Of a stretch of DNA of 61,029 nt, positions 19,603 through 30,340 are shown one piece after another. Each line of letters begins with the position of its first letter. Within the stretch, counting starts at the first letter, position 1. The notes under the pieces are model-generated. The model was not told the DNA's origin and did not search any database. It saw only the letters and a program-made list of their open reading frames with translations. Position numbers and translations under genes: made by a program. The stretch lies in contig NZ_MRWD01000030.1 in the NCBI RefSeq assembly GCF_002093625.1, forward strand, positions 1 through 61,029, given 5' to 3'. The DNA is from Rouxiella silvae (GTDB lineage Bacteria > Pseudomonadota > Gammaproteobacteria > Enterobacterales > Enterobacteriaceae).

Positions 19603-20538
19603 TTATTCCTCAGCGGATTTCTGCTCTTTCTTCACCGGACGACCCGACCAGTAACCGGCCAGCAGCGAGCCGGAGAGGTTGTGCCATACCGAGAAGATTG
19701 CACCCGGCAGTGCTGCAATGGGAGTGAAGTACAGTTTGCCCAACGTTGCGGCCAGACCGGAGTTTTGCATGCCCACTTCCAGCGCAATGGTGCGGCATGT
19801 GGTTTCATCAAATCCAAACAGCTTACCGCCAAAGTAACCGCTGAGCAGGCCAATGGCATTGTGCAGAATCACCGCGATAACCACTACCAGTCCTACCGAG
19901 CCAATCAAACCTTGGCTCCCTGCGATCACTGCGCTGATGATAGCCAAAATGCAGACCATCGAGAACAGTGGCAGGAAAGGCTCGATGCGTTTGACGGCTT
20001 TGGTAAACAGGTGATGAATAATCAAACCAGCCAAAATAGGGATCACGACAATTTGTAGAATACTTAACAGCATGCCCTCGACATCAACGTTAATGTGCGT
20101 ATCCACATAAAGACGAGTGAGCAGGGGCGTGGCGAATACGCCGACTAAGGTAGAGACGGAGGAAATGGTCACAGAAAGTGCCACGTCACCTTTGGCCAGG
20201 TAAATCATCACGTTGGACGCCGTTCCGCTGGCAACGCTGCCCACCAAAATCATACCGGCTGCCAGATCATCAGGCATGTGGAACAGCTTCGCTAGCAACC
20301 ATGCGGCCAGCGGCATCACCAAATAATGCAGGAAAGTGGCGGCGGCAACCGGCGCGGGCCGAGACAGCACGCGCTTAAAATCACCAAATTCAAGCGTTAC
20401 GCCCATTGCAAACATAATCAGCATCAATAGGGTGCTGACGTGCGGGCCGATAGGGGTAAAGGTCGTGGGCGTGTAATAGGCGGCGACGGCCAGTAAAACG
20501 GCCCACAGGGGGAACAGGCGTGTAATTTTGGCTAACAT
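19603..20538 (-). CDS. Bile acid:sodium symporter family transporter, PanS-like
   Basis: 311 residues with about nine to ten membrane helices, BASS family. Signature stretches: [38 protein letters not shown] and [18 protein letters not shown], the two broken-helix sodium sites. The Salmonella PanS member moves ketopantoate, pantoate and pantothenate; this assignment is plausible but the family also includes bile acid and ketoacid carriers. Single gene on the minus strand, downstream of lysC but separated from it by a terminator. Confidence 0.85.
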   Translation of the reverse strand: MLAKITRLFPLWAVLLAVAAYYTPTTFTPIGPHVSTLLMLIMFAMGVTLEFGDFKRVLSRPAPVAAATFLHYLVMPLAAWLLAKLFHMPDDLAAGMILVGSVASGTASNVMIYLAKGDVALSVTISSVSTLVGVFATPLLTRLYVDTHINVDVEGMLLSILQIVVIPILAGLIIHHLFTKAVKRIEPFLPLFSMVCILAIISAVIAGSQGLIGSVGLVVVIAVILHNAIGLLSGYFGGKLFGFDETTCRTIALEVGMQNSGLAATLGKLYFTPIAALPGAIFSVWHNLSGSLLAGYWSGRPVKKEQKSAEE

Positions 20539-20600
20539 GCAGAGTGATCCTCAGTGTCTTGTTATAATTTAATAGTTTTTAATGTTGTGTTTTTCTTGGT

Positions 20601-20628
20601 AAAAAAAACCGGATCTTTCGACCCGGCT
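20601..20628 (-). terminator. lysC terminator
   Basis: On the minus strand GCCGGGTC-GAAA-GATCCGGT forms an 8-bp stem (two G-U pairs) followed by eight T residues, 30 bases after the lysC stop codon. Confidence 0.87.
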
Positions 20629-20657
20629 TAATTATCTGGTTAACTGGAATCGATAAT

Positions 20658-22055
20658 CTATTGATTTTGCTCGAATAGATTATGATGCAGTTTTTGAACA
20701 ACCTGATTAGCATCATCGCCCGGAACCAGGAAGCACAGGTTATAGCTACTGGCACCGTAACAAATCATGCGAATGTTAAACGGGTCCAACACGCCAAAGA
20801 CCTCTTTGCCCACGCCGCAGGCTTGAGAAAGCTTATTGCCAATGATTGCTATCAGCGCCAGATTCTCTTCAACTTCGACGCGGCACAGTGAAGAAAGCTC
20901 GGTCAGCAGAGAAGTGGTCAACAGGCTCTCGCCGGACGAGGTAGACCCGGTGGTATCGAGCGTCAATGCAATGCTGACTTCGGAGGTCGTTATCAAGTCC
21001 ACCGAGATGTTATGACGCGCCAAGATGCTGAAAACTTCGGCCAAAAAACCTTGCGAATGCAGCATGCTCAGGCTGTGCAACGTGAGCAACGTCTGCTTGC
21101 GGCGCAGCGCCAGTGCGCGAAACAGCGGCGGATTCTCAGTGGTGTTGCAGACCAACGTTCCACCGGCGGACGGGTCTTTGCTTGAGCCCACAAACACCGG
21201 AATACCGCGGCGAACAGCGGGCAGCAGCGTGGCCGGATGCAGAACCTTGGCGCCGAAGGTGGCCATTTCAGCCGCTTCTTCAAACGCAATACGATCAATG
21301 CGTTTAGCGGCCGGGACCAGACGGGGATCGGTGGTGTAAATGCCCGGAACGTCGGTCCAGATATCAACGCGAGACGCGTGCAGCGCTTCACCCAGCAGGG
21401 CTGCGGTGTAATCACTGCCGCCGCGACCCAGCGTAGTCGTGCGGCCTTTAGGTTCTGAGCCAATAAAGCCCTGAGTAATAATCAGTGCTTCCTTCAGACG
21501 TGGCAGCAGCTGTTGGCTTGCCAGTTCATACAGTGTCTGAGTATCTGGCTCGGCGCGGCCAAAGCGGTCATTGGTGCGCATGATTTTGCGCACGTCAAAC
21601 CACTCGGCAGAAACGTTGCGCTGGCGAAGGATTTCGACAAATAGCAGCGTCGACATCATTTCACCGTGGCTGACCAGTTCATCGGTCAATGCACTCGAGG
21701 TGGCAAGGCTTGCCGCTTCGGAAAGCATGCTGATGTTTTCCAGCATCCGCTCTATCTCTTCATGGATAACCTCAGGCTTGTCCAGGCGGTCGATAATAGC
21801 GTTTTGGATACGGCGAATTTCGTCGAGCAGGAATACGCGGCGCGTGCTGTCGGAACCTTCGGCCAGTTCAACCAGCAGATTCGTTACGCCAGCAGAGGCG
21901 GAGAGTACGACGACTCGAACATCAGGATTGGAGAGTACAACGTCGGCGCTGCGGTTCATCGCTTCGAAGTCCGCCACGCTGGTGCCACCAAATTTGGCAA
22001 TGACCGTGCTGCTCAAAGGCGTCGGGTCGGCGTTGCGGATTGTTGCTTGATTCAT
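20658..22055 (-). CDS. lysC: Lysine-sensitive aspartokinase III
   Basis: Phosphorylates aspartate, first step toward lysine, threonine and methionine; feedback-inhibited by lysine. 465 residues (E. coli 449, with a longer N-terminal tail here). Kinase domain: VIAKFGGTSVADFEAMNRSA, FDVRKIMRTNDRFGRAEPD, GRTTTLGRGGSDYTAALL. Two ACT domains follow from about residue 325 (SQGFLAEVFSILARHNISVDLITTSEVS; NIRMICYGASSYNLCFLV). ATG at 22055 with GAGG six bases upstream. Controlled by the lysine riboswitch in its leader. Confidence 0.96.
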   Translation of the reverse strand: MNQATIRNADPTPLSSTVIAKFGGTSVADFEAMNRSADVVLSNPDVRVVVLSASAGVTNLLVELAEGSDSTRRVFLLDEIRRIQNAIIDRLDKPEVIHEEIERMLENISMLSEAASLATSSALTDELVSHGEMMSTLLFVEILRQRNVSAEWFDVRKIMRTNDRFGRAEPDTQTLYELASQQLLPRLKEALIITQGFIGSEPKGRTTTLGRGGSDYTAALLGEALHASRVDIWTDVPGIYTTDPRLVPAAKRIDRIAFEEAAEMATFGAKVLHPATLLPAVRRGIPVFVGSSKDPSAGGTLVCNTTENPPLFRALALRRKQTLLTLHSLSMLHSQGFLAEVFSILARHNISVDLITTSEVSIALTLDTTGSTSSGESLLTTSLLTELSSLCRVEVEENLALIAIIGNKLSQACGVGKEVFGVLDPFNIRMICYGASSYNLCFLVPGDDANQVVQKLHHNLFEQNQ

Positions 22056-22167
22056 TTAAAACCTCGTGTCAGGGTCGCCATGTTTATGACGGCCTTTTTA
22101 ATTGCATATTCCTTGGCACAAGGGTAGAGCGGGAAACGGGAGCAGACGTAGAGATGCTACGATACAC

Positions 22168-22350
22168 CCAGAAGCGCCCCACCATGCCAATAGCTCACAG
22201 AGCTATAGCGGTGACAACCCAGAGGATTCAGCCCCTGTAGTCGATCTTTTCCCAACCGTTGGGTGTCTGACCTCGGCGTCGCACCCCATAATGCACCTTC
22301 GCAGGATACGGTTCCTCCGATACATTGCCTGGGCGACGCGCCTCTTCTGG
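22168..22350 (-). promoter_or_regulatory. Lysine riboswitch (L box)
   Basis: Minus-strand leader of lysC. The closing P1 helix is CCAGAAG (22350) with CTTCTGG (about 22168). Conserved internal blocks match the E. coli lysC riboswitch as recalled: AGAGGCGCG near the 5' end, GGAGGAACCG, GAAGGTGCA, GCCGAGGT, GGGGCTGAATCC and TGGGTTGTCACC. Lysine binding should lower lysC expression. The expression platform is the roughly 110 bases between 22168 and the start codon; I see no clean T-run terminator there, so translational control as in E. coli is likely. The palindromic TACGCG/CGCGTA just upstream (about 22353-22372) may be a P0 hairpin. Confidence 0.92.
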
Positions 22351-22625
22351 CTTACGCGCGCGGACGCGTATAAGTTAGGTGCCTAGAATTACTGGTTCTG
22401 CGCCATCTGTCAACGATCGCGCGGCATCTGTCTCACATTTTGAAAGATTGTCATCTATTATTGATTGCGGTATTTGTCTATGCGGCGCATTGCCAACAGT
22501 TATTGCCTATTGCAAGAAACGCAAGAAAAGGCATCTAAACTTGTAAAATACCGGATACAATCAAGGCAGTTGCGCTAAATAATAGTCAAGATGTCACCTT
22601 ACATTCTCAGCCTAAGAGCATTGCT

Positions 22626-24275
22626 ATGAAAAATATCAATCCAACTAAAACCGCTGCCTGGCAGGCCCTGCAGCAGCATTTCGACCAAGTTAAAGATGTG
22701 CAAATCAGTCAGCTGTTCGCTGAAGATAGCGATCGCTTCGCCAAGTTTTCTGCGACCTTCGACGATCAAATTCTGATCGACTTCTCTAAAAACCGCATCA
22801 CGGCAGAAACGCTTGAAAAACTGCATGCGCTGGCCAAAGAGACCAGTCTGCAGGACGCCATCAAGTCGATGTTCTCAGGTGAGAAAATTAACCGTACGGA
22901 AGACCGCGCCGTGCTGCACGTTGCCCTGCGTAACCGCAGCAATACGCCAATTGTGGTTGATGGCAAAGACGTAATGCCAGAAGTGAACGCCGTACTGGCC
23001 AAAATCAAAGGCTTCACCGAACGTGTGATCGGCGGAAGTTGGAAGGGCTACACCGGCAAGCCAATTACTGACATCGTTAACATCGGTATCGGTGGTTCAG
23101 ACTTGGGGCCTTTCATGGTGACCGAAGCGCTGCGTCCTTATAAAAACCATTTAAATATGCACTTTGTTTCCAACGTTGACGGCACGCACATCGCCGAAAC
23201 GCTGAAACCGTTGGATCCAGAAACCACGCTGTTCCTGGTGGCATCAAAAACCTTCACCACGCAAGAAACCATGACCAACGCCCACAGCGCGCGCGACTGG
23301 TTCCTGCAAACTGCCGGTGATGAGCAGCACGTTGCCAAGCATTTCGCCGCGCTTTCTACTAACGGTAAAGCCGTGGCCGAGTTCGGCATTGATACCGACA
23401 ACATGTTCGAGTTCTGGGACTGGGTGGGCGGTCGTTATTCTCTTTGGTCTGCGATTGGTCTGTCGATTGCCCTTTCAGTAGGCTTCGAAAACTTCGAACA
23501 GCTGCTGAGCGGCGCGCATGCGATGGATAAACACTTCGCCGAAACGCCTGCCGAGAAAAACTTGCCAATTATTCTGGCACTGATCGGTATCTGGTATAAC
23601 GATTTCTACGGCACTGAAACCGAAGCAATTCTGCCATACGACCAGTACATGCACCGTTTTGCTGCCTATTTCCAACAGGGAAATATGGAATCCAACGGCA
23701 AATACGTTGACCGCAACGGCGATGCCGTGGACTACCAGACGGGCCCAATCATCTGGGGCGAGCCGGGCACCAACGGACAGCACGCTTTTTATCAGCTGAT
23801 TCACCAGGGTACTAAAATCGTCCCTTGTGATTTCATCGCACCGGCGGTAAGCCATAATGCGTTAAGCGATCATCACGCCAAACTGCTGTCCAACTTCTTC
23901 GCGCAAACTGAGGCGCTGGCCTTTGGTAAATCGCTGGACGTGGTTGAGGAAGAGTTTGCTGCACAGGGCAAAAAGCCTGAAGACGTTAAACACGTGGCGC
24001 CTTTCAAAGTGTTTGAAGGCAACCGCCCAACTAACTCTATTCTGCTGCGTGAGATTACCCCGTTCAGCCTGGGCGCACTGATTGCGCTGTATGAGCATAA
24101 AATCTTTACTCAGGGCGCTATCCTCAATATCTATACCTTCGACCAATGGGGCGTAGAATTAGGCAAGCAGCTGGCAAACCGTATCCTGCCTGAGCTTGAA
24201 GGCAGTGAGAACGTGACCGGCCACGACAGTTCTACCAACGGTTTAATCAACCGCTTTAAAAACTGGCGTGCCTAA
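22626..24275 (+). CDS. pgi: Glucose-6-phosphate isomerase
   Basis: Interconverts glucose-6-phosphate and fructose-6-phosphate. 549 residues, identical in length to E. coli and similar throughout: [59 protein letters not shown] (catalytic Glu), [20 protein letters not shown] and [10 protein letters not shown] (catalytic Lys). Divergent from lysC; its promoter must lie in 22380-22625. A strong terminator follows. Confidence 0.97.
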   Translation: MKNINPTKTAAWQALQQHFDQVKDVQISQLFAEDSDRFAKFSATFDDQILIDFSKNRITAETLEKLHALAKETSLQDAIKSMFSGEKINRTEDRAVLHVALRNRSNTPIVVDGKDVMPEVNAVLAKIKGFTERVIGGSWKGYTGKPITDIVNIGIGGSDLGPFMVTEALRPYKNHLNMHFVSNVDGTHIAETLKPLDPETTLFLVASKTFTTQETMTNAHSARDWFLQTAGDEQHVAKHFAALSTNGKAVAEFGIDTDNMFEFWDWVGGRYSLWSAIGLSIALSVGFENFEQLLSGAHAMDKHFAETPAEKNLPIILALIGIWYNDFYGTETEAILPYDQYMHRFAAYFQQGNMESNGKYVDRNGDAVDYQTGPIIWGEPGTNGQHAFYQLIHQGTKIVPCDFIAPAVSHNALSDHHAKLLSNFFAQTEALAFGKSLDVVEEEFAAQGKKPEDVKHVAPFKVFEGNRPTNSILLREITPFSLGALIALYEHKIFTQGAILNIYTFDQWGVELGKQLANRILPELEGSENVTGHDSSTNGLINRFKNWRA

Positions 24276-24330
24276 GAACTTTCTCCAGCAATAATGTGTG
24301 ATTTGCTGGGTTAATTGTTCGCAGCTTGAA

Positions 24331-24360
24331 GGGCTAACTGTTTGTCAGTTAGCCCTTTTT
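24331..24360 (+). terminator. pgi terminator
   Basis: Perfect 10-bp stem GGGCTAACTG / CAGTTAGCCC, loop TTTGT, then a T-run. Confidence 0.93.
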
Positions 24361-24475
24361 ATTTTGAAAGAAACGATAACCAAAAAGAAGATTACAGCAA
24401 AAACATCCGCCTTTACCCTTTTGAACGCTGTGGTATTCTTCTGCCATTCAACATCAAAAGTGGGATCTACATCAC

Positions 24476-24883
24476 ATGGCAGGATCTAAAAAGGCAACGA
24501 TGATTGCGGTCATCATGCAGCGAATTTTAAACGTTTTTCTATTGGGGCTGGCGGCAATTTTAATGCTGTTCCTGGGGCGAGAAACGTATCATTTGGCTCT
24601 GGTATTGTTCGTTAATAACGACGAATCCTCGTCTTATATGCTGATTGAAGGCATTGTTATTTACTTCCTGTACTTTGAGTTTATTGCCCTGATAGTTAAG
24701 TACTTTGCGTCGGGATACCATTTCCCTTTGCGTTACTTCGTCTATATCGCGATCACGGCGATTATTCGCTTTATCATCGTCGACCACAAAAGTCCGATTG
24801 ATACTCTACTTTATACCGCCGCAATTTTGGTGCTGGTTGTTACCCTTTATTTGGCTAACGGTGAACGCCTGAAACGTGAGTAA
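24476..24883 (+). CDS. psiE: Phosphate-starvation-inducible protein PsiE
   Basis: 135-residue inner-membrane protein with four predicted helices; the block [29 protein letters not shown] and IVDHKSP are diagnostic. Function is unknown beyond phosphate-starvation and cAMP-CRP control in E. coli. The ATG at 24476 fits the E. coli N-terminus by length; an alternative ATG at 24500 has a better ribosome site (AAGG). I could not see a convincing Pho box upstream. Confidence 0.93.
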   Translation: MAGSKKATMIAVIMQRILNVFLLGLAAILMLFLGRETYHLALVLFVNNDESSSYMLIEGIVIYFLYFEFIALIVKYFASGYHFPLRYFVYIAITAIIRFIIVDHKSPIDTLLYTAAILVLVVTLYLANGERLKRE

Positions 24884-24982
24884 ATGTTCTCCTCGGCGGG
24901 ATTACCGCCGGGGGAATCTGCGCTAGAATGCCAGCCTTAATTTCTTTTGTGGTAGAGATTTCTACCCACTCGGAGTGCGTTG

Positions 24983-25522
24983 ATGTCTGAGTCTTATGTT
25001 CCCTTTCCGGATGCTATTCACTGGTTTGAATTCTCTTCCGACGTCCCTCCCTCGGTCGTAGACTGGCTGCTGGAAATGGGGTCGATGACGCGTCGTTTTG
25101 AACAGCACTGTTCCACCGTCAGCGTGACCCCGCAGAAAGAGTGTTTCATTGAACACCACCAGTTAAGCAAAGAAGAGGCCGAGCAACTGCCGATGAGTGA
25201 GCGCTACTGGCTGCGCGAAATCGTCCTTTTTGGTGATGATGTGCCCTGGCTGCTGGGCCGCACGGTTATTCCACTCGAAACGCTGACTGGAGACGATCAG
25301 GCGCTGGTGGACTTGGGAACCTTGCCACTTGGGCGCTATTTATTTAGCGGCAATCATCTGAGCCGTGACTATATTCATCTGGGGCAGCAGGCTAAATACT
25401 GGGCCCGGCGGTCTCGTCTGAGGCTTTCAGACAAGCCACTGCTGCTGACCGAAATTTTCTTGCCTGCTTCGCCTGTGTACGCGAGTGGCGACGATGCGGT
25501 AAAACCAACGACAGAAAAGTAA
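24983..25522 (+). CDS. ubiC: Chorismate pyruvate-lyase
   Basis: Converts chorismate to 4-hydroxybenzoate and pyruvate, first step of ubiquinone synthesis. 179 residues; E. coli 165. Recognisable: [41 protein letters not shown] and LPLGRYLF. The C-terminal tail (about 12 residues) extends beyond E. coli. ATG at 24983 with CGGAG seven bases upstream. Operon with ubiA, 25 bases downstream. Confidence 0.94.
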   Translation: MSESYVPFPDAIHWFEFSSDVPPSVVDWLLEMGSMTRRFEQHCSTVSVTPQKECFIEHHQLSKEEAEQLPMSERYWLREIVLFGDDVPWLLGRTVIPLETLTGDDQALVDLGTLPLGRYLFSGNHLSRDYIHLGQQAKYWARRSRLRLSDKPLLLTEIFLPASPVYASGDDAVKPTTEK

Positions 25523-25547
25523 TGCTGTAAGGGAGAAGATCAAGTTG

Positions 25548-26423
25548 ATGGGGACTGTGATGCAGGGACAATGGCGTGATTATTGCCGGCTGATGCGAAT
25601 TGATAAGCCGATTGGTTCGCTGCTTTTAATGTGGCCGACGCTGTGGGCGCTGTGGCTGGCCAGCGGCGGTATGCCGCCGCTCAAGATTCTGATTGTCTTT
25701 GTTCTGGGTGTATTTTTCATGCGCGCGGCGGGGTGTGTCATCAATGATTATGCCGATAGGAAGGTTGACGGGCACGTGAAGCGTACCGCTGGCCGCCCGT
25801 TACCGAGTGGCGCAATCACCAGCGCGCAGGCCAAGATGCTGTTTGCTGCGCTGATTCTGCTGTCATTCTGCCTGGTGCTGTTGTTAAACGGAAAAACCAT
25901 TCTGCTGTCGCTGGGCGGATTGGCATTGGCGTGGATCTATCCGTTTATGAAGCGTGTGAGTAACCTGCCTCAGGTGGTGCTGGGCGCGGCATTTGGTTGG
26001 GCTATCCCGATGGCCTACATGGCCGTGAGCGAAGCTGTGCCGCTGAGCTGTTGGCTGCTATTTTTGGCTAATATTTGTTGGACTGTTGCCTACGATACTC
26101 AGTACGCGATGGTAGACAGGGACGATGACCTTAGGATAGGCGTGAAATCTACCGCGATTCTTTTTGGCCGCTACGACAACCTGATTAACGGGCTTTTGCA
26201 GCTGGCAACGCTGGTGTTAATGGCGACTGTGGGTCATCTCAACCAGCTTGGTGCCCCGTTTTATTGGTCGCTGCTGCTTGCCGCTTGCCTGTTTGTACAT
26301 CAGCAGAAAATCACGGCAAAGCGCCAGCGCGAGCAGTGTTTTCAGGCCTTTCGCAATAACAATTACGTCGGCATGGTAATGTTTATCGGCATCTTGCTGA
26401 GCTACTCAATGGCCGGCGGCTAG
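25548..26423 (+). CDS. ubiA: 4-hydroxybenzoate octaprenyltransferase
   Basis: Membrane prenyltransferase attaching the polyprenyl tail to 4-hydroxybenzoate. About 290 residues, about eight to nine helices. The two Asp-rich metal/diphosphate motifs are present: [23 protein letters not shown] and [12 protein letters not shown]. Start uncertain between TTG 25545 (nine bases from GGGAG) and ATG 25548. Second gene of ubiCA. Ends at a bidirectional terminator facing plsB. Confidence 0.95.
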   Translation: MGTVMQGQWRDYCRLMRIDKPIGSLLLMWPTLWALWLASGGMPPLKILIVFVLGVFFMRAAGCVINDYADRKVDGHVKRTAGRPLPSGAITSAQAKMLFAALILLSFCLVLLLNGKTILLSLGGLALAWIYPFMKRVSNLPQVVLGAAFGWAIPMAYMAVSEAVPLSCWLLFLANICWTVAYDTQYAMVDRDDDLRIGVKSTAILFGRYDNLINGLLQLATLVLMATVGHLNQLGAPFYWSLLLAACLFVHQQKITAKRQREQCFQAFRNNNYVGMVMFIGILLSYSMAGG

Positions 26424-26440
26424 CCAGTCCTGTAAAAAGA

Positions 26441-26478
26441 AAACCCCGATGCGCATTGAAGCGATCGGGGTTTTTTTT
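26441..26478. terminator. Bidirectional terminator ubiA / plsB
   Basis: CCCCGAT / ATCGGGG stem with an A-run on the left and eight T residues on the right, between convergent ubiA and plsB. Confidence 0.9.
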
Positions 26479-26512
26479 GTGCCATACAGTGACGACGCGA
26501 ATATAAAGTCGA

Positions 26513-28993
26513 TTAGTGGTCGGTATCTCTAACGTCGATTTTAGCTTCGGCCGGAGGCTCGGTCGCCACCGGTAATTCAGAAGGCATGCCTGCGCTTTCA
26601 ATCGTCAGTCGAATGTCTGGCGTAATCAAGTCACTGAGAATGGTATAGATTTCACGGGTATGTTCCGGAATAGCATCACCAATATCATTGATATAGCCTT
26701 CATCGCGCAACGTGCCGACCAGCGTAGTAAATACTGCCTTGTCGAAGAACTCCGGAGCGTTGATACCATGCAGCACCGACAGACGCTGTGCCATGATACG
26801 ACTCTCTTTTTCCAGCGCGCCACGGCTGATACTTGGATTATTGCTCAGCAGCGACAGGGTAATCGCATAGCGTTGCAATGTTTCACGCACGCCCGCAGCC
26901 AACAACTGTAGAGGCCTGCTGCGCAGAGGATTCAGTGTAAGCTGTTCACCTTCGACCACGATCAGCCCCTGACGTGCAAGTTCGGCGCTGAGAACGTCAA
27001 GCACCTGCGGCAACTGCTCTTTACCGTAGTGCATAAACAGTTCGGCTTTTATCATTGGATAAATCAGCTCGACCTGACGCAGAAGCTCGGACTTACTCAC
27101 CTCGCGGTGGTGCATCAAAATACTTGCTATCAGAGATGGCATCACCAGAAGGTGATGAATATTGTTGCGATAATAGGTCATCAGTACTGCCTGTTCGCGC
27201 GGCAGGATGATGATATCGCCAATATTGTCCTTCTCGACCTGGAACTTGTTCATATTCAGTGCGTGGTCGAGCAGTCGATCGGCTGTGAGGTCCGGCACGG
27301 TTGAGTCAGCGGTGTAAGGCACATTGCGCAAAAGCTGCAGATAGCAATCCAGCTGTTCAATCAGCTGCTCGCGGGTCAATGAGCGCTGACGGGATGCCAG
27401 CAGCGCCGTACAGCACAGGTTCATGGCATTGGCAGCCGCCGAGTTGTTGATTCGAACCATTATTTTGTCGGCAATATCCTGCACAGTCGGTGTCAGCCAG
27501 CTTGGGCGATGTGCTTCGATAGGGTCTATCGCATCGCGCCACTGGGGAACGTTCTGGTTAAGATACGGTGTCAAATGCAGCGGCTCGCCAAAGTTGACAT
27601 AGCCCTGACCCAGGTTGCGCAATTTACGCAACCCGTTGATCATCTGAAGGAAGCTTTCTTTCTCTTTGGTGGCTCCGCGCAGCTCTTTCGCATAGGTGCC
27701 CACTTCCATCACGTGTTCGTATCCGATGTAAATCGGCACCAGTGTTATAGGACGCGATCCGCCGCGCAGCATAGCTTGAATGGTCATCGCCAAGGTGCCG
27801 GTTTTAGGTTCGAGCAGACGGCCGGTGCGTGAGCGACCTCCTTCAACGAAGTACTCGACGGAATAGCCGCGGCTAAACAGTTCACCCAAGTACTCACGGA
27901 AAACCGTGGCGTAAAGTTTATTCCCTTTGAAGGTTCGACGAATAAAGAACGCACCCAAGCGGCGGAAGATAGGTCCCGCTGGCCAGAAGTTGAGGTTGAT
28001 ACCTGCCGCAATATGTGGCGGAACCAATCCTTGATGATAAAGCACGTAAGAGAGCAGCAGGTAGTCCATATGGCTGCGGTGGCAGGGCACATAAACGATT
28101 TCCTGACCGTCCTGGGCAAGCTGACGTACGCGCTCGGCGTTGTTAACGTTGATGCCTTTATAAAGACGGTTCCAGGTCCAGCTTAATACGCGGTCAGAGA
28201 GGCGAACCGCCTCATAACTGAAGTTAGCAGCAATTTCTTCCATTAAGGCGATAGCGTTTTGCTGTGCCTTGTCGTGGGAGATCTTTTTGGTGCGCGCTTC
28301 GTCTTCAACCGCTTTCTCAATGGCTTTTGAGGCTAAAAGCTTGTTAAACAAATCCTGACGAACCGGCAGGCGCGGGCCCACCGCGGCCAAACGCTGGCGC
28401 GAGAAATGCATACGCGCCACGCGGGCAAGTTTGTGGGCAATGATTTTATCGGTGCCGTGCTGGGTTGCCATATCGCGAAGCGATACCGTGTTCGAGAAAC
28501 GCACAAAGCTGTCGCGGCCGAGCCAGAGCACGGCAAAGAATTTTTGTACGCCGTTCAAGACACGAAGATGCGGCGCGTCCTGACCTTCGCGACCCGGCGC
28601 ACGACCAAACATAACCGAGACCGGCAGCATCTGAATATCCAAGTTAGGGTTATTGCGATGCAGGTCGAGATAGTCGTGGAAAAGTTTTACTGACTCTTGT
28701 TTGGGCTGATAATAGGAAAATACGCGCGGCCCTTCACCAATAAAAACGTGGCTTGGCAGGTGTACGCCGTCTATTTCTAGCGGAATAAGAGGATCGGGCA
28801 AGTTCTGCGCGAGGCATTGAACCCGTAGAGTAAGCAGATCGGCCTTGGAGTTATAAGGCAAAACGTACAGAATTGGGCGAGTTGGATCTAAACGCAACTC
28901 CGTCACCGGATCTGTAGGTATGACCTTGCTTCTTACCAGCAATTTTAGCGGTAAATTCAATAGGGTATAATAAAGTCTACGCCATCCTGACAT
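26513..28993 (-). CDS. plsB: Glycerol-3-phosphate 1-O-acyltransferase
   Basis: Acylates glycerol-3-phosphate at position 1, first step of phospholipid synthesis, at the inner membrane. 826 residues (E. coli 806). Acyltransferase motifs: HRSHMD (catalytic His-x4-Asp), [25 protein letters not shown] and [13 protein letters not shown]. The start was set at 28993 because MSGWRRLYY aligns with E. coli; an upstream in-frame TTG at 29020 adds nine residues without support. The C-terminus has an acidic, Pro/Ala-rich extension. Divergent from dgkA. Confidence 0.95.
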   Translation of the reverse strand: MSGWRRLYYTLLNLPLKLLVRSKVIPTDPVTELRLDPTRPILYVLPYNSKADLLTLRVQCLAQNLPDPLIPLEIDGVHLPSHVFIGEGPRVFSYYQPKQESVKLFHDYLDLHRNNPNLDIQMLPVSVMFGRAPGREGQDAPHLRVLNGVQKFFAVLWLGRDSFVRFSNTVSLRDMATQHGTDKIIAHKLARVARMHFSRQRLAAVGPRLPVRQDLFNKLLASKAIEKAVEDEARTKKISHDKAQQNAIALMEEIAANFSYEAVRLSDRVLSWTWNRLYKGINVNNAERVRQLAQDGQEIVYVPCHRSHMDYLLLSYVLYHQGLVPPHIAAGINLNFWPAGPIFRRLGAFFIRRTFKGNKLYATVFREYLGELFSRGYSVEYFVEGGRSRTGRLLEPKTGTLAMTIQAMLRGGSRPITLVPIYIGYEHVMEVGTYAKELRGATKEKESFLQMINGLRKLRNLGQGYVNFGEPLHLTPYLNQNVPQWRDAIDPIEAHRPSWLTPTVQDIADKIMVRINNSAAANAMNLCCTALLASRQRSLTREQLIEQLDCYLQLLRNVPYTADSTVPDLTADRLLDHALNMNKFQVEKDNIGDIIILPREQAVLMTYYRNNIHHLLVMPSLIASILMHHREVSKSELLRQVELIYPMIKAELFMHYGKEQLPQVLDVLSAELARQGLIVVEGEQLTLNPLRSRPLQLLAAGVRETLQRYAITLSLLSNNPSISRGALEKESRIMAQRLSVLHGINAPEFFDKAVFTTLVGTLRDEGYINDIGDAIPEHTREIYTILSDLITPDIRLTIESAGMPSELPVATEPPAEAKIDVRDTDH

Positions 28994-29118
28994 AAAAAAC
29001 GTAAAGCCTCTTGTTAGCAATTCGCCGCAAGGATACCAGAAACCCGGTATGAGATCTGTGGTGATAGGACAACGGATTCAGGCTAAAATGCCCCAAAATC
29101 ACTCTAAGACGCAAAATA

Positions 29119-29487
29119 ATGTCAAATCAAGTTACGGGATTGACCCGAATCTACAAGGCCGCAGGTTACTCCTTAAAGGGATTAACCGCGGCCTGGAAAA
29201 ACGAAGCTGCATTTCGTCAGGAAGCCATTGTCGTGGTGCCTGCCATCTTACTGTCATTTTACCTGGATGTGAGCAGCATCGAGCGTATTTTAATGATTGG
29301 TTCACTGATTTTAGTCTTGGTTGCTGAATTATTAAACAGTGCAGTAGAAGCCGCCATCGACCGCATAGGACCGGAATTTCACACGCTTTCTGGCCGCGCC
29401 AAAGACATGGGGTCGGCCGCCGTTCTCATTACCATTGTTTTTGCCATTTTCACTTGGGCAACTATCCTAGTGCCGCGCTGGCTCTGA
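29119..29487 (+). CDS. dgkA: Diacylglycerol kinase
   Basis: Small trimeric membrane kinase that recycles diacylglycerol to phosphatidic acid. 122 residues, three helices, with an N-terminal amphipathic helix. Conserved catalytic stretch ELLNSAVEAAIDRIGPE and AKDMGSAAV. Divergent from plsB, another phospholipid gene; lexA follows after 106 bases. Confidence 0.95.
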   Translation: MSNQVTGLTRIYKAAGYSLKGLTAAWKNEAAFRQEAIVVVPAILLSFYLDVSSIERILMIGSLILVLVAELLNSAVEAAIDRIGPEFHTLSGRAKDMGSAAVLITIVFAIFTWATILVPRWL

Positions 29488-29548
29488 ATGTTTTAAATAT
29501 TCTTAATGTCTGTTTTTGTTCACTCTTAGGTTTTAATTCACCCATTAC

Positions 29549-29564
29549 CTGTATATACTCACAG
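29549..29564 (+). promoter_or_regulatory. LexA (SOS) box 1
   Basis: CTGTATATACTCACAG fits the CTG-N10-CAG consensus and is the same as the E. coli lexA site as recalled. Autorepression of lexA. Confidence 0.92.
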
Positions 29565-29569
29565 CTGGA

Positions 29570-29585
29570 CTGTATAAACAACCAG
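29570..29585 (+). promoter_or_regulatory. LexA (SOS) box 2
   Basis: CTGTATAAACAACCAG, CTG-N10-CAG, 21 bases after the first box (two helical turns), as in the two-operator lexA promoter of E. coli. Confidence 0.9.
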
Positions 29586-29593
29586 GGGGCGGA

Positions 29594-30202
29594 ATGAAAG
29601 CACTAACGACCAGACAACAAGAGGTCTATGACCTTATTCGCGATCATATCTCCACCACCGGTATGCCGCCAACTCGTGCCGAGATTGCCACACGTCTGGG
29701 TTTTCGTTCCCCTAACGCGGCAGAAGAACATCTTAAGGCACTGGCGCGCAAGGGCGTAATCGAGATTATCTCCGGTGCTTCTCGCGGCATTCGCCTGCTG
29801 ATGGAAGAAGAAGAAGGCCTGCCACTGATTGGCCGCGTTGCCGCTGGCGAGCCTTTACTGGCTACTCAGCACATTGAAGCGCATTATCAGGTTGATCCTG
29901 CCATGTTCAAACCTAACGCTGACTTCCTGCTGCGCGTAAGCGGTATGTCGATGCGCGATATTGGTATTCTCGATGGCGATCTGCTGGCGGTTCACAAAAC
30001 GCAGGACGTTCGCAACGGTCAGGTTGTTGTTGCGCGCATCGATGACGAAGTCACGGTTAAGCGTCTTAAGCGACAGGGTAATACCGTACAGCTGCTTCCA
30101 GAAAACAGTGAGTTCGAACCTATTGTGGTCGACCTACGTCAACAAAGCTTCAGCATTGAAGGTCTTGCGGTCGGCGTGATTCGCAATGGTGATTGGATCT
30201 AA
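29594..30202 (+). CDS. lexA: LexA repressor/protease
   Basis: SOS master repressor, 202 residues as in E. coli. Winged helix-turn-helix at 1-70 ([28 protein letters not shown]), Ala-Gly self-cleavage site in [10 protein letters not shown], catalytic Ser in [10 protein letters not shown] and Lys in DDEVTVKRL. The ribosome site is the G-rich AGGGGGCGG. Regulates itself, and the uvrA and ssb genes in this window. Confidence 0.97.
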   Translation: MKALTTRQQEVYDLIRDHISTTGMPPTRAEIATRLGFRSPNAAEEHLKALARKGVIEIISGASRGIRLLMEEEEGLPLIGRVAAGEPLLATQHIEAHYQVDPAMFKPNADFLLRVSGMSMRDIGILDGDLLAVHKTQDVRNGQVVVARIDDEVTVKRLKRQGNTVQLLPENSEFEPIVVDLRQQSFSIEGLAVGVIRNGDWI

Positions 30203-30271
30203 CATTTGCAGTCAGGATCTGGCCATTCGTTCGGCATATATTCCCTGCCAGCAAACGCTTGCCGTTTGCCC

Positions 30272-30302
30272 ATCGCCCCTTAATTGGGGCGATATTGTTT
30301 TT
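30272..30302 (+). terminator. lexA-dinF attenuator hairpin
   Basis: ATCGCCCC / GGGGCGAT 8-bp stem, loop TTAATT, followed by ATTGTTTTT. It lies between lexA and dinF, so it may let only part of the SOS transcript through. Confidence 0.7.
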
Positions 30303-30340
30303 GTCCCGAATTGTTATCTCAGCCTGGGTTTTTAGCCATT

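Noticed and set aside
24425-24475. Possible Pho box before psiE (CTGTGGT...CTGCCAT)
   Set aside because: The two half-sites start 13 bases apart, not 11, and match poorly.
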